From Agrobacterium larrymoorei (GTDB taxonomy: Bacteria > Pseudomonadota > Alphaproteobacteria > Rhizobiales > Rhizobiaceae), in the NCBI RefSeq assembly GCF_005145045.1, contig NZ_CP039691.1, positions 1,128,001 to 1,192,000 of the forward strand: a DNA stretch of 64,000 bases. The letters run 5' to 3'. Within the stretch, counting starts at the first letter, position 1, and each line of letters opens with the position of its first letter. Under the pieces are notes generated by a model, which was given only the letters and a program-made list of their open reading frames with translations, was not told the origin of the DNA and did not search any database. Of the stretch, positions 35,415 through 42,795 are shown in pieces. The position numbers and the translations under genes are program-made.

Positions 35415-36602
35415 ATGCCGGACTTCAAATACATCGTGATCGGGGCTGGAATGATGGGGGCCGCTGCGGCGCGCCATCTTTCCGCGCAGACGGATGGCGT
35501 GGCACTGATCGGCCCTGCCGAGCCTGCGGACCGGAAAGCCCACCGCGGCGTTTTCTCCAGCCATTACGATGAAGCCCGCATCACACGCGGTTTCGACGGC
35601 GACCCGGTTTGGGCCGAGCTGGCGAAGCGTTCTATTGGCCGTTATGCCGAAATCGAAGAGAAGAGCGGCATCCGCTTTTACCACGAGGTGGGCTGCCTTT
35701 TCGTCGGCAATGGCGAGGGTCTGGGTGGCGACTATGTGGCGGGCGCAATGGGTAGTCGGGACGCGCTCGGGTTCTCTATCGAAACTTATGGGCCTGCTCC
35801 GCTTGCATCGCGCTTTCCGATGTTCTCGCTACCGCAGGATCATCAGGGCTGGTTCGAGCCGCGCAATGCTGGCTATGTTAACCCGCGTGCGCTGGTGAAG
35901 GCGCAGATTGCGATTGCCGAAAAACAAGGCGCGAGGATCATCCGTGAGACTGTCGCAAAGGTATCGGATACCGGGTCCGGCGTCGCGGTGGCGACCTCCG
36001 AGGGCCAGCGCTATACGGCGGAAAAGATCATCGTTGCGGCGGGCGGTTTTACCAACATGGCCGATATCGTGCCTTCCAAGGTGGACATGGCCGCAACGGG
36101 GCGTACCATCGCTTTCTTCGAACTGGACGAGGCAAAGCAGCAGGCTTTCGCCGACATGCCATCGACAATCGTGCTGGCCGAAAACGCCGACGACATCGTC
36201 TATATTCTTCCTCCGGTTCGTTATCCTGACGGAAAAGTCTATCTGAAGATCGGTGGGGAGAGCGAGAAGGGCAGGCTTGAGACGCTGGGTGAAGCAGTTG
36301 AATGGTTTCACTCGGATGGAACGCCAAGCGAAGTCGATTTCCTTATCCGTCGTGCGACGGAGCTTATGCCCGAGCTTTCCGGCTGCCCCGTCACGTCCGG
36401 TTCCTGCGTGGCTTCCATCACCCGCACCGGCTACCCCTATATCGGCTACACCCAATCCTCCAACATCGCCGTACTGACCGGCGGCAATTTCGTCTCAGCG
36501 AAGTCTTCGGACGAGATTGGACGGCTAGGAGCGGTGCTTTTGCTTGAGGGGCAATTGGGGGAACAGGATTTCGCGCGGGAGATGGCGCCGGTTTTTGTTT
36601 GA
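35415..36602 (+). CDS. FAD-dependent oxidoreductase (DAO family), paralogue 1
   Basis: 395 aa. N-terminal dinucleotide motif YIVIGAGMMGAAAARHLS, internal HEVGCLFVG and NAGYVNPRALVKAQI, then C-terminal GGNFVSAKSSDEIGRLGAVL. It belongs to the D-amino-acid/sarcosine-oxidase-like flavoproteins and would oxidise an amine or amino acid. It is clearly paralogous over its full length to the gene at 37481, from which it is separated by a MazEF-like module. Substrate unknown. Confidence 0.88.
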   Translation: MPDFKYIVIGAGMMGAAAARHLSAQTDGVALIGPAEPADRKAHRGVFSSHYDEARITRGFDGDPVWAELAKRSIGRYAEIEEKSGIRFYHEVGCLFVGNGEGLGGDYVAGAMGSRDALGFSIETYGPAPLASRFPMFSLPQDHQGWFEPRNAGYVNPRALVKAQIAIAEKQGARIIRETVAKVSDTGSGVAVATSEGQRYTAEKIIVAAGGFTNMADIVPSKVDMAATGRTIAFFELDEAKQQAFADMPSTIVLAENADDIVYILPPVRYPDGKVYLKIGGESEKGRLETLGEAVEWFHSDGTPSEVDFLIRRATELMPELSGCPVTSGSCVASITRTGYPYIGYTQSSNIAVLTGGNFVSAKSSDEIGRLGAVLLLEGQLGEQDFAREMAPVFV

Positions 36603-36681
36603 TGAATTCTTGAAATGGCAAAACTTGCTGTACGTAGATCGAAGTGTTATATAAAAGTTCTACATTTTCGAGGTGAAGCTC

Positions 36682-36999
36682 ATGCCGAAAGTTCAGTCAG
36701 CCAGAGAAGAGTTTTCAACGACTTCCAAGCTTAAAAAGGCGGGTGGATCTTTGGTGCTGACGGTTCCAGCGGCTGCACGCAACATGCTTGGCCTTACCGA
36801 AGGTCAAGAGATGATCGTGTCTGTCAAGGGAAAGCAGGTCATTGCCGAAGCAGTTTCTGCTCGCCCCAAAACCATCAAGGTCCGCAAGCCGAAATATACG
36901 CTCGATGAATTGCTTGAGGGCTATGACGCAAATTCCCCGCGCTCGCCTGAAGAAGATGAATGGATCAATGCGCCTTCAGCGGGAAATGAAACTTGGTAA
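36682..36999 (+). CDS. AbrB/MazE-type antitoxin
   Basis: 105 aa from ATG 36682 with GAGGTGAAG upstream. The swapped-hairpin AbrB/MazE DNA-binding segment spans about 15-50 (KKAGGSLVLTVPAAARNMLG, LTEGQEMIVSV); the C-terminal half (YTLDELLEGYDANSP) is a charged toxin-binding tail. It overlaps the MazF-like gene by 7 nt, the normal antitoxin-toxin order. It should neutralise the toxin and bind its own promoter just upstream. Confidence 0.88.
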   Translation: MPKVQSAREEFSTTSKLKKAGGSLVLTVPAAARNMLGLTEGQEMIVSVKGKQVIAEAVSARPKTIKVRKPKYTLDELLEGYDANSPRSPEEDEWINAPSAGNETW

Positions 37000-37373
37000 G
37001 GCCGAATATTCCGTCGCCCGGTGAAGTCTGGTGGCTCGATATGCAGCCCTCTGCCGGGAAAGAGCAGCGCGGACGACATGCCGGGCTGATATTGTCGGCG
37101 TTCAAGTTCAATATGGCGACAGGTTTTGCATTCATCGCACCGATTACGACGACAGGCACTGCGTCACGAGCGAATGGTTTCGCGGTTCAGTTGAGCGGTG
37201 CAGGGACGAGCGTGACTGGCGTCATTCAAATAGATCAGGTTAAGTCCCTGGACTGGCGCAACCGTAATGCCCAGAAGTCCGCCGATAAAGTTTCAGATGA
37301 CATCATGGAAGAGGTGCTGGAGCGCTTTGCGCCAATATTCGGTCTCGTTTTTGCTTTGCCGGATCAAGAGTAA
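36993..37373 (+). CDS. MazF/PemK-family toxin (probable mRNA interferase)
   Basis: 126 aa. Start TTG 36993 inside the end of the antitoxin gene; no better start exists before the conserved SPGEVWWLDMQPSAGKEQRG. The barrel continues with RHAGLILSAFKFN, FAFIAPITTT and VIQIDQVKSLDWRNR, matching MazF/PemK/ChpB proteins that cleave mRNA. Conserved residues of the N-terminal loop are present, so it could be active. Located between two paralogous oxidoreductase genes. Confidence 0.87.
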   Translation: MVRPNIPSPGEVWWLDMQPSAGKEQRGRHAGLILSAFKFNMATGFAFIAPITTTGTASRANGFAVQLSGAGTSVTGVIQIDQVKSLDWRNRNAQKSADKVSDDIMEEVLERFAPIFGLVFALPDQE

Positions 37374-37480
37374 TTGTCCGATAAAGGCGTGGGTGGCGCT
37401 CGCATGAATTCCCTCTGACATCGATTCAGGAACCGGCTACAAATGGCTGAAACAGAATCTGAAAATTGGTGAGAGCGGGC

Positions 37481-38674
37481 ATGGCAGCGCAGTTCAAATA
37501 TATCGTCGTCGGCGCGGGTATGATGGGGGCGGCGGCAGCGCGGCATCTTTCGTTGGGGGTGGATGGCGTGGCGTTGATCGGGCCGAAGGAGCCTGAGAAT
37601 ATTGCGCGGCATGAAGGTGTTTTTGCCAGCCATTACGATGCGGCGCGGATTACGCGCACGATAGATGGGAACGCGGATTGGGCGCTTCTCGCCAATCGTT
37701 CTATTGTTCGTTACGAGGAAATTGCCCGCGAGAGCGGTGTGGATTTTTACGGGGAGGTGGGCTGCCTGATCGTCGGCAAGGCGCGGGGTACTGGCTTTCC
37801 CTATATCGAGAATGTTTGTGCGGCGGCAGGGAAACTTGGTGTCGAAACCGAGATGCTTGGTGATGCGGCGCTCGTCGAACGCTTCCCGTATTTTGCGTTT
37901 GAAAGCGGTTGCGAAGGCGTATTCGAGCGGAGCAACGCTGGTTACGTCGATCCACGCGCACTGGTGCGGGCGCAGATTATCGCTGCCGAGAAGCGCGGCG
38001 TGACGCGGTTCGATGATATTGCGGTTTCGGTGCGTGACGAGGGCGGCGTGGCGACGGTTATGACGGAATCGGGCCAGTGCTACACGGCGGAAAAGGTGCT
38101 GGTTGCCGCTGGAGGATTTTCCATTGCGGAAGGGCTGCTGCCGCAAAGGCTTTCGATGAATGTCTATGGTCGAACGATTGCCCTGTTCGAAATTCCCGAA
38201 GCGGAATTGCCTCAATATGCGGACATGCCGTCGCTGATCTACGAGCCAACCGATCCGAAGAAGCATATCTATCTGCTGCCTCCGGTACGTTATCCAGATG
38301 GCAAGACCTATCTCAAGATCGGTGGTGAGCCGGTCAATGTTCCGCTGCGGACGGATGCGGAGATGCGGGCATGGTTCCGCGCAGGAGGAAGGGCGCAGGT
38401 TCGCGACGATTTCTCCGACATCATCGCCTCGCTGATACCGACCATAGACCGAGCGCGCATCTCGATGGCCGCGTGTGTCGTGTCCTACACGCCGAGCGGT
38501 TTTCCGGCGATTGGATATAGCGGGTCTGAGCGGATTGCTGTCTTGACGGGCGGCTGTGGAACCGCGGCGAAGAGTTCGGACGAGATCGGGCGGCTGGGTG
38601 CGGTGCTGTTGACCGCGGGACATGTCGGCGGGCAGGGGTATGAGGCGGATTTTTCGCCTGTTTTTGATGCTTAG
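37481..38674 (+). CDS. FAD-dependent oxidoreductase (DAO family), paralogue 2
   Basis: 397 aa from ATG 37481. Same architecture as the gene at 35415: YIVVGAGMMGAAAARHLS, YGEVGCLIVG, NAGYVDPRALVRAQII, LLPPVRYPDGKTYLKIGGE and GGCGTAAKSSDEIGRLGAVL. The two arose by duplication but have clearly diverged, so substrates may differ. Function within the DAO family is not predictable. No partner enzyme is adjacent; the next gene is a BrnA-like antitoxin. Confidence 0.88.
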   Translation: MAAQFKYIVVGAGMMGAAAARHLSLGVDGVALIGPKEPENIARHEGVFASHYDAARITRTIDGNADWALLANRSIVRYEEIARESGVDFYGEVGCLIVGKARGTGFPYIENVCAAAGKLGVETEMLGDAALVERFPYFAFESGCEGVFERSNAGYVDPRALVRAQIIAAEKRGVTRFDDIAVSVRDEGGVATVMTESGQCYTAEKVLVAAGGFSIAEGLLPQRLSMNVYGRTIALFEIPEAELPQYADMPSLIYEPTDPKKHIYLLPPVRYPDGKTYLKIGGEPVNVPLRTDAEMRAWFRAGGRAQVRDDFSDIIASLIPTIDRARISMAACVVSYTPSGFPAIGYSGSERIAVLTGGCGTAAKSSDEIGRLGAVLLTAGHVGGQGYEADFSPVFDA

Positions 38675-38720
38675 ATTTTTCAGGCTAGATTAGACCCTAT
38701 CTCATTCTAAGGAGGCTGTA

Positions 38721-39041
38721 ATGCCTGTTAGATTTTCGTCAAAGCGCCCGCTTTCGGATGCGGAGGAGGCGGAAGTGCAGCGTATGATCACTTCCGATCC
38801 GGATGCGCCTGAAGCGACGGATGAGGAGCTCGCGTATGCAAAGCCTTTTCGCGATGCATTTCCTGATCTTGCGAAAAGTATCGACCAGGAGATCACCCGC
38901 CGAGGCAGGCCGAAAGCTGAAAACACGAAGACGCCGGTGACGATAAGGCTCGATCCGGATTTGGTGGAGCACTACAAGGCAATGGGCAAGGGCTGGCAAT
39001 CGCGCATCAATGACGATTTGAGAAAAACGGCGGGCCTTTGA
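38721..39041 (+). CDS. BrnA-like antitoxin, orphan
   Basis: 106 aa. The C-terminal part, TPVTIRLDPDLVEHYKAMGK followed by GWQSRINDDLRK, is the ribbon-helix-helix pattern of BrnA antitoxins; the N-terminal half is acidic. AAGGAGG is 7 nt upstream of the ATG. The usual upstream brnT toxin gene is missing: only 46 bp separate this gene from the oxidoreductase. It may be a leftover antitoxin or a stand-alone regulator. Confidence 0.82.
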   Translation: MPVRFSSKRPLSDAEEAEVQRMITSDPDAPEATDEELAYAKPFRDAFPDLAKSIDQEITRRGRPKAENTKTPVTIRLDPDLVEHYKAMGKGWQSRINDDLRKTAGL

Positions 39042-39153
39042 TTATCGGTGCATTGCCGTTTGATGCGTTTTAACGGGCGGACGCAGCATGGAGACGTGCA
39101 GGGAGTTTTCGCCGCCGTTTGCGTAATCTGGAGGAAGCTAACTCGCCCAAACA

Positions 39154-39181
39154 TTGACAAATTACGGAAGTTCCGTATTTT
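39154..39181 (+). promoter_or_regulatory. Promoter with internal palindrome for the Phd-like/PemK-like module
   Basis: -35 TTGACA (39154-39159) and -10 TATTTT (39176-39181), 16-nt spacer. The perfect palindrome TACGGAA-G-TTCCGTA (39163-39177) fills the spacer and overlaps the -10, the usual arrangement for antitoxin autorepression. Confidence 0.72.
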
Positions 39182-39207
39182 TAAATGCCAGAAATTGAGG
39201 TGGATTG

Positions 39208-39462
39208 ATGGGTTATCCGGTGCGAGTGGCCGCAACGACGTTCGCCAAAGAGTTTGGCAAATATAGCGATGAAGCGCTGGCTTCAGGCGGTGTTGAAGTT
39301 ACGTCCCATGGTCGTCCAATCGGTGCTTACATCAGCTTGAAAGAGCTCGAGAACTATGAGCGTTTGAAGAAGAAAGAGCGCCGGGCGATCCATGTTGAAG
39401 AGATGGATGACGAGATGCTGTCCGCGATCATGGACGCGGAATACGGTAAAGCCTCCGAGTGA
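39208..39462 (+). CDS. Phd/YefM-type antitoxin
   Basis: 84 aa from ATG 39208 with GAGGTGG 5 nt upstream. The N-terminal Phd/YefM fold is seen in VRVAATTFAKEFGKYSDEAL and VEVTSHGRPIGAYISLKELE; the C-terminal tail (HVEEMDDEMLSAIMDAEYG) is acidic and likely binds the toxin. Its stop overlaps the start of the next gene (GTGA). Preceded by a promoter with a palindromic operator. Confidence 0.85.
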   Translation: MGYPVRVAATTFAKEFGKYSDEALASGGVEVTSHGRPIGAYISLKELENYERLKKKERRAIHVEEMDDEMLSAIMDAEYGKASE

Positions 39463-39884
39463 ACTATCCCGAACCTGTACCGGGTCTTGTAATCCGCTTC
39501 GATTACCTGTGGCATGCGGATAGTCAAAAAGGTCTCTCAAGCAGCGAAAAGGAGAGGCCTTGCGCAATCGTGCTGTACGCGAAAAAATCCAACAAGACTT
39601 TGGTGGTTCCGATTTCTCACTCCTATCCAGAGATGGGTGAAGAGGACTATTCGCTGGAAATACCGGCGGATATCTGCGCTTTGATCGGGCTGGACCAGGA
39701 GCGGAACTGGGTGCGGGTCTCAGAGGTCAATGAGTTCGAATGGCCTAGCTCTGATATCCGGCCTCGTCCCGACGATCCCTCTAGGAGCGATTACGGGATG
39801 ATACCTGAGGCGTTTTTTCTCCAAATTCGCAGGCGTCTCGCCGATGCTGTTGCAAAGAACAGGCTTGCCCGAGCGAAACGGTAA
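39459..39884 (+). CDS. Putative toxin of PemK/MazF-like fold paired with the Phd-like antitoxin
   Basis: 141 aa from GTG 39459, overlapping the antitoxin stop. The order PVPGLVIRFDYLW, KERPCAIVLYAKKSNKTLVV, PISHSYP and ERNWVRVSEVNEFEWPSSDI resembles PemK/MazF barrels, but the sequence is diverged and this group is often annotated only as hypothetical. Pairing of a MazF-fold toxin with a Phd-type antitoxin is a mixed combination. An mRNA-cleaving role is inferred from fold and context. Confidence 0.7.
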   Translation: MNYPEPVPGLVIRFDYLWHADSQKGLSSSEKERPCAIVLYAKKSNKTLVVPISHSYPEMGEEDYSLEIPADICALIGLDQERNWVRVSEVNEFEWPSSDIRPRPDDPSRSDYGMIPEAFFLQIRRRLADAVAKNRLARAKR

Positions 39885-39956
39885 AGCACAGGTCGCACTT
39901 CGCGATATCGCTCTATCCCGATTTTCCATTGGCTTTTCATTCTGAACCCGTCTAAG

Positions 39957-40370
39957 GAGCGCGTGCCAGTTGGCCGGGCAGCCGCGCTTTATCAATGTCG
40001 AAAGACGGTAGGGTGAGGAAAGTCCGGGCTCCACAAAAGCACGGTGCCGGATAACGTCCGGCGGGGGCGACCCCAGGGAAAGTGCCGCAGAGAGTAGACC
40101 GCCACCTTTTTGGTGGTAAGGGTGAAAGGGTGGGGTAAGAGCCCACCGCGCCGCTGGTAACAGGGGTGGCAAGGTAAACCCCACCGGGAGCAAGACCGAA
40201 TAGGGATAACGCGGGGCCTGCGCAAGCGGGCCTACAGCCGGTTTTTGGGCGAGTTATCCGGGTGGGTTGCGAGAGGCGGCGTGCAAACGTCGTCCCAGAT
40301 GAATGGCTGCCACGTTCCGGGTCAAACCGGGGCCATACAGAACCCGGCTTACAGGCCAACTGGCTATTTT
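39957..40370 (+). ncRNA. rnpB: RNase P RNA (bacterial type A)
   Basis: Recognised from GAGGAAAGTCCGGGCTCC at 40016, the ACCGAATAGGG segment near 40195, and AGAACCCGGCTTACAGGCC near the 3' end. The P1 helix is visible: GCCAGTTGGC (39965-39974) pairs with GCCAACTGGC (40355-40364). It is followed by a T-rich tail (TATTTTCCCTTTTTT), probably the terminator. It is the catalytic RNA that matures tRNA 5' ends. Boundaries are accurate to about 10 nt. Confidence 0.95.
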
Positions 40371-40559
40371 CCCTTTTTTGAAATTTCTCTCGCGATGATT
40401 CGGGTGATTCGCGTAGCCAATTGTTATTGCTTATAAAATTTCTCGGCCAACTCACGTTAGGGCAGTTGTTTCGGTTGGCGTGAAAGCCTGCCGGTAAACC
40501 ATTCATTAAACTTAACGGGATATGAATATTCGAATCCGAAGTCGGTTCACGCTGCCTTC

Positions 40560-40594
40560 TCCCATTGACGCCCATAGTGTCCCATGGTATCCCA
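40560..40594 (-). promoter_or_regulatory. Four MraZ-type boxes upstream of mraZ
   Basis: On the - strand, TGGGA, TGGGA, TGGGC and TGGGA occur at exact 10-bp spacing (40594, 40584, 40574 and 40564 downward), each separated by 5 nt, the form of MraZ sites known from E. coli. A TTGACG at 40565 could be the -35 of the dcw promoter. The rest of the 385-bp gap between rnpB and mraZ contains AT-rich DNA and no gene recognised. Confidence 0.8.
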
Positions 40595-40755
40595 AATGCA
40601 CACCACAGAGGGTCGTGTTTTTGACCCGCAATCGCTGAAACGGATGGAAGGCCTGAACAGGTCTGCAGGGTTCATTGCCCTGCCGGTCAGCGATTTGTCG
40701 TGCGTAACGGTGTCGTCCGAACATGCGGGTTCGGGTGGTTTTGGTGAGTTGGCTT

Positions 40756-41196
40756 ATGGGTCGCTTTTTATCGAACGTGACGAACAGGATCGACGCCAAG
40801 GGGCGCGTTTCGGTTCCCTCAGCGTTTCGTTCGGTGCTGTCCGAGCGCAATATCCAGGAGCTTTACTGTCTTCAGGATTTCGCGTTTCCGGCAATCAGCA
40901 TTGGCGGGCCGGACTTGCTGGAACGTTACGAACGGCAGATCGCATCCATGGATGCGTTTTCGCCGGAAGCAAATGCTATGTCGCTGCTGGTTCACGGTGG
41001 CGGCATTTTCATGAAGCTCGACGGGGAAGGGCGGTTGATGGTTACGGATTTCATCCGGGACTTTACCGGCATCACCTCCGAAATCACCTTTGTCGGTCGG
41101 GCGGATCATTTTCAGTTGTGGCAGCCGGAAGCGTTTCACGAGGCGCAGAAGGCGGCAAGAACGGGGCGCAGTTTTTCGGCTGTTCGTCCCGGTTAA
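40756..41196 (+). CDS. mraZ: Transcriptional regulator MraZ
   Basis: 146 aa from ATG 40756, the start that gives the family N-terminus [20 protein letters not shown]. Two SpoVT/AbrB-like half-domains are visible ([13 protein letters not shown] near 14-26, [14 protein letters not shown] near 90-103). MraZ forms ring multimers that bind direct TGGGN repeats and represses the dcw operon; four such boxes lie about 160 bp upstream. First gene of the cell-division and wall cluster. Confidence 0.94.
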   Translation: MGRFLSNVTNRIDAKGRVSVPSAFRSVLSERNIQELYCLQDFAFPAISIGGPDLLERYERQIASMDAFSPEANAMSLLVHGGGIFMKLDGEGRLMVTDFIRDFTGITSEITFVGRADHFQLWQPEAFHEAQKAARTGRSFSAVRPG

Positions 41197-41210
41197 GACG
41201 GGGAAACGGA

Positions 41211-42236
41211 ATGGCGGCGAATTCTGGCGGACGATCTTCTGATGCCGGTGGCGGACCGGTTCGCCACATTCCGGTTCTTCTTCGCGAAGTTTTGACGGCG
41301 CTCGAGCCTGCACCGGGCAAGGTCATTCTGGACGGCACCTTCGGTGCTGGCGGCTACACTCAGGCCATTCTCGACCAAGGCGCAAATGTCATCGCGCTTG
41401 ACCGTGACCCGACCGCGATTGCGGGCGGGCAGGCGATGGTTGCGGCAAATGGCGGACGGCTTTCGCTTATTCACTCGCAGTTTTCTGATCTCGCATCGCA
41501 CGCGCCTGCCGAGGGGCTGGATGGCGTGGTGCTGGATATCGGCGTTTCCTCCATGCAGATCGATGAGGCCGAGCGCGGTTTTTCGTTCCAGAAGAACGGG
41601 CCGCTGGACATGCGCATGTCCGCTTCCGGCGTTTCTGCGGCGGATGTGGTCAATCGCTGCAAGGTTTCCGATCTCATTCGCATCTTCGGTTTTCTCGGTG
41701 AGGAAAAGCAGTCGGGGCGCATTGCCCGCGCCATCGAGAAGAAGCGTGCCGAAGAGCCGTTCCGCACGACGCGCGATCTGGCCGGGCTGATCGAAATCGT
41801 CACGCCGCGCAAGGCGAAGGACAAGATCCACCCGGCGACGCGGGTATTTCAGGCGCTGCGCGTTTTCGTCAATGACGAGCTGGGTGAGCTGGCGCAGGCG
41901 CTGTTTGCGGCAGAGCAGGCGCTGAAGCCGGGCGGTCGCCTTGTGGTCGTCACCTTCCATTCGCTGGAAGACCGGATCGTGAAGAAATATTTCGCGGATC
42001 GTTCTGGCCGTGCGGCGGGCTCTCGCCATATGCCGATGGTGGAAGACAAGCCTGCGATTTTCGATGCGCTGGGCAAGCCGATGATCGCGGCAAGTGACGA
42101 GGAAGCGGATATCAATCCACGCGCCCGCTCCGCCAAGCTGCGTGCAGGTATTCGCACGACGGCTCCGGCGCGTCCGGCGGATGTGTCCATCTTCGATCTT
42201 CCCGATCTCGCCAGTCTAGAAAAGATGGGAGGCTGA
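41211..42236 (+). CDS. rsmH: 16S rRNA (cytosine1402-N4)-methyltransferase
   Basis: 341 aa from ATG 41211, 14 nt after the mraZ stop; a much longer in-frame opening through mraZ is not used. Motifs: [17 protein letters not shown], the SAM loop [35 protein letters not shown] and [12 protein letters not shown]. It methylates the P-site base C1402 of 16S rRNA. Second gene of the dcw cluster, 1 nt before ftsL. Confidence 0.96.
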   Translation: MAANSGGRSSDAGGGPVRHIPVLLREVLTALEPAPGKVILDGTFGAGGYTQAILDQGANVIALDRDPTAIAGGQAMVAANGGRLSLIHSQFSDLASHAPAEGLDGVVLDIGVSSMQIDEAERGFSFQKNGPLDMRMSASGVSAADVVNRCKVSDLIRIFGFLGEEKQSGRIARAIEKKRAEEPFRTTRDLAGLIEIVTPRKAKDKIHPATRVFQALRVFVNDELGELAQALFAAEQALKPGGRLVVVTFHSLEDRIVKKYFADRSGRAAGSRHMPMVEDKPAIFDALGKPMIAASDEEADINPRARSAKLRAGIRTTAPARPADVSIFDLPDLASLEKMGG

Positions 42237-42237
42237 T

Positions 42238-42795
42238 ATGCTGCGCACGCTCGACCTCATTCTCGTAGGCGTGATGGTGGCAGCAGCCGTCGTCACCTAT
42301 TCGATCAAGCACCAGGCCGATCTCAAGCTTGAATCGGTGAAGAAGCTGGAAGCAGAGATCAAGCTCGAAAGAGACACGATCGATCTTTTGCGCGCCGACT
42401 GGGCGCTGCTGACGCAGCCGAACCGTCTTCACCGTCTGGTCAACGCCTATCAGGGCGATCTTGGGCTGGCGGCGACGCAGCCGACGCAGCTGGCGCAGCC
42501 GCAGGAACTTCCGATGCTGCGTTCGCAGCTGCCTAAGCCGCCCGAGCCTGAGGGCATGAGCGTCGAGGATGTGATTGCCGCTGCCGTCAACGGCTCCAAG
42601 CCGGGTGCGACGCTTGGTGGCGTAAAGCCTAAATCGGCGCCCGCAGGCCAGATCGTTGCCAGCGGGGCCAAGCCCATGCCGGTGCCGACACCGCGTATCG
42701 GCGCGTCACGACCAAAGCCCGTCGCCACAATCGATCCCGATGCGGGTGATGAGTCTGGCGATATGGATGGAACGATAACAGGATCGGTGGACTGA
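42238..42795 (+). CDS. ftsL: Cell division protein FtsL
   Basis: 185 aa. One membrane segment near the N-terminus (LILVGVMVAAAVVTY), then a coiled-coil stretch (LKLESVKKLEAEIKLERDTI) and WALLTQPNRLHRL, typical of FtsL; an unusually long Pro/Ala-rich tail follows. FtsL bridges FtsQ and FtsB to activate FtsWI at the septum. Sequence conservation is weak in this family, but position between rsmH and ftsI and topology support the call. Its stop overlaps the ftsI start by one base (TGATG). Confidence 0.85.
   Translation: MLRTLDLILVGVMVAAAVVTYSIKHQADLKLESVKKLEAEIKLERDTIDLLRADWALLTQPNRLHRLVNAYQGDLGLAATQPTQLAQPQELPMLRSQLPKPPEPEGMSVEDVIAAAVNGSKPGATLGGVKPKSAPAGQIVASGAKPMPVPTPRIGASRPKPVATIDPDAGDESGDMDGTITGSVD

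Noticed and set aside
36610..36670. Operator for the MazEF-like module around GTAGATC...GTTCTAC
   Set aside because: The inverted repeat is imperfect and widely spaced; too weak to list as a site.
36673..39884. One large mobile island covering the toxin-antitoxin genes
   Set aside because: No integrase, transposase, att repeats or tRNA flank were seen; the modules look like separate insertions.
40584..41210. N-terminal extension of rsmH through mraZ
   Set aside because: It would run in another frame through all of mraZ; the family start is at 41211 with its own ribosome site.
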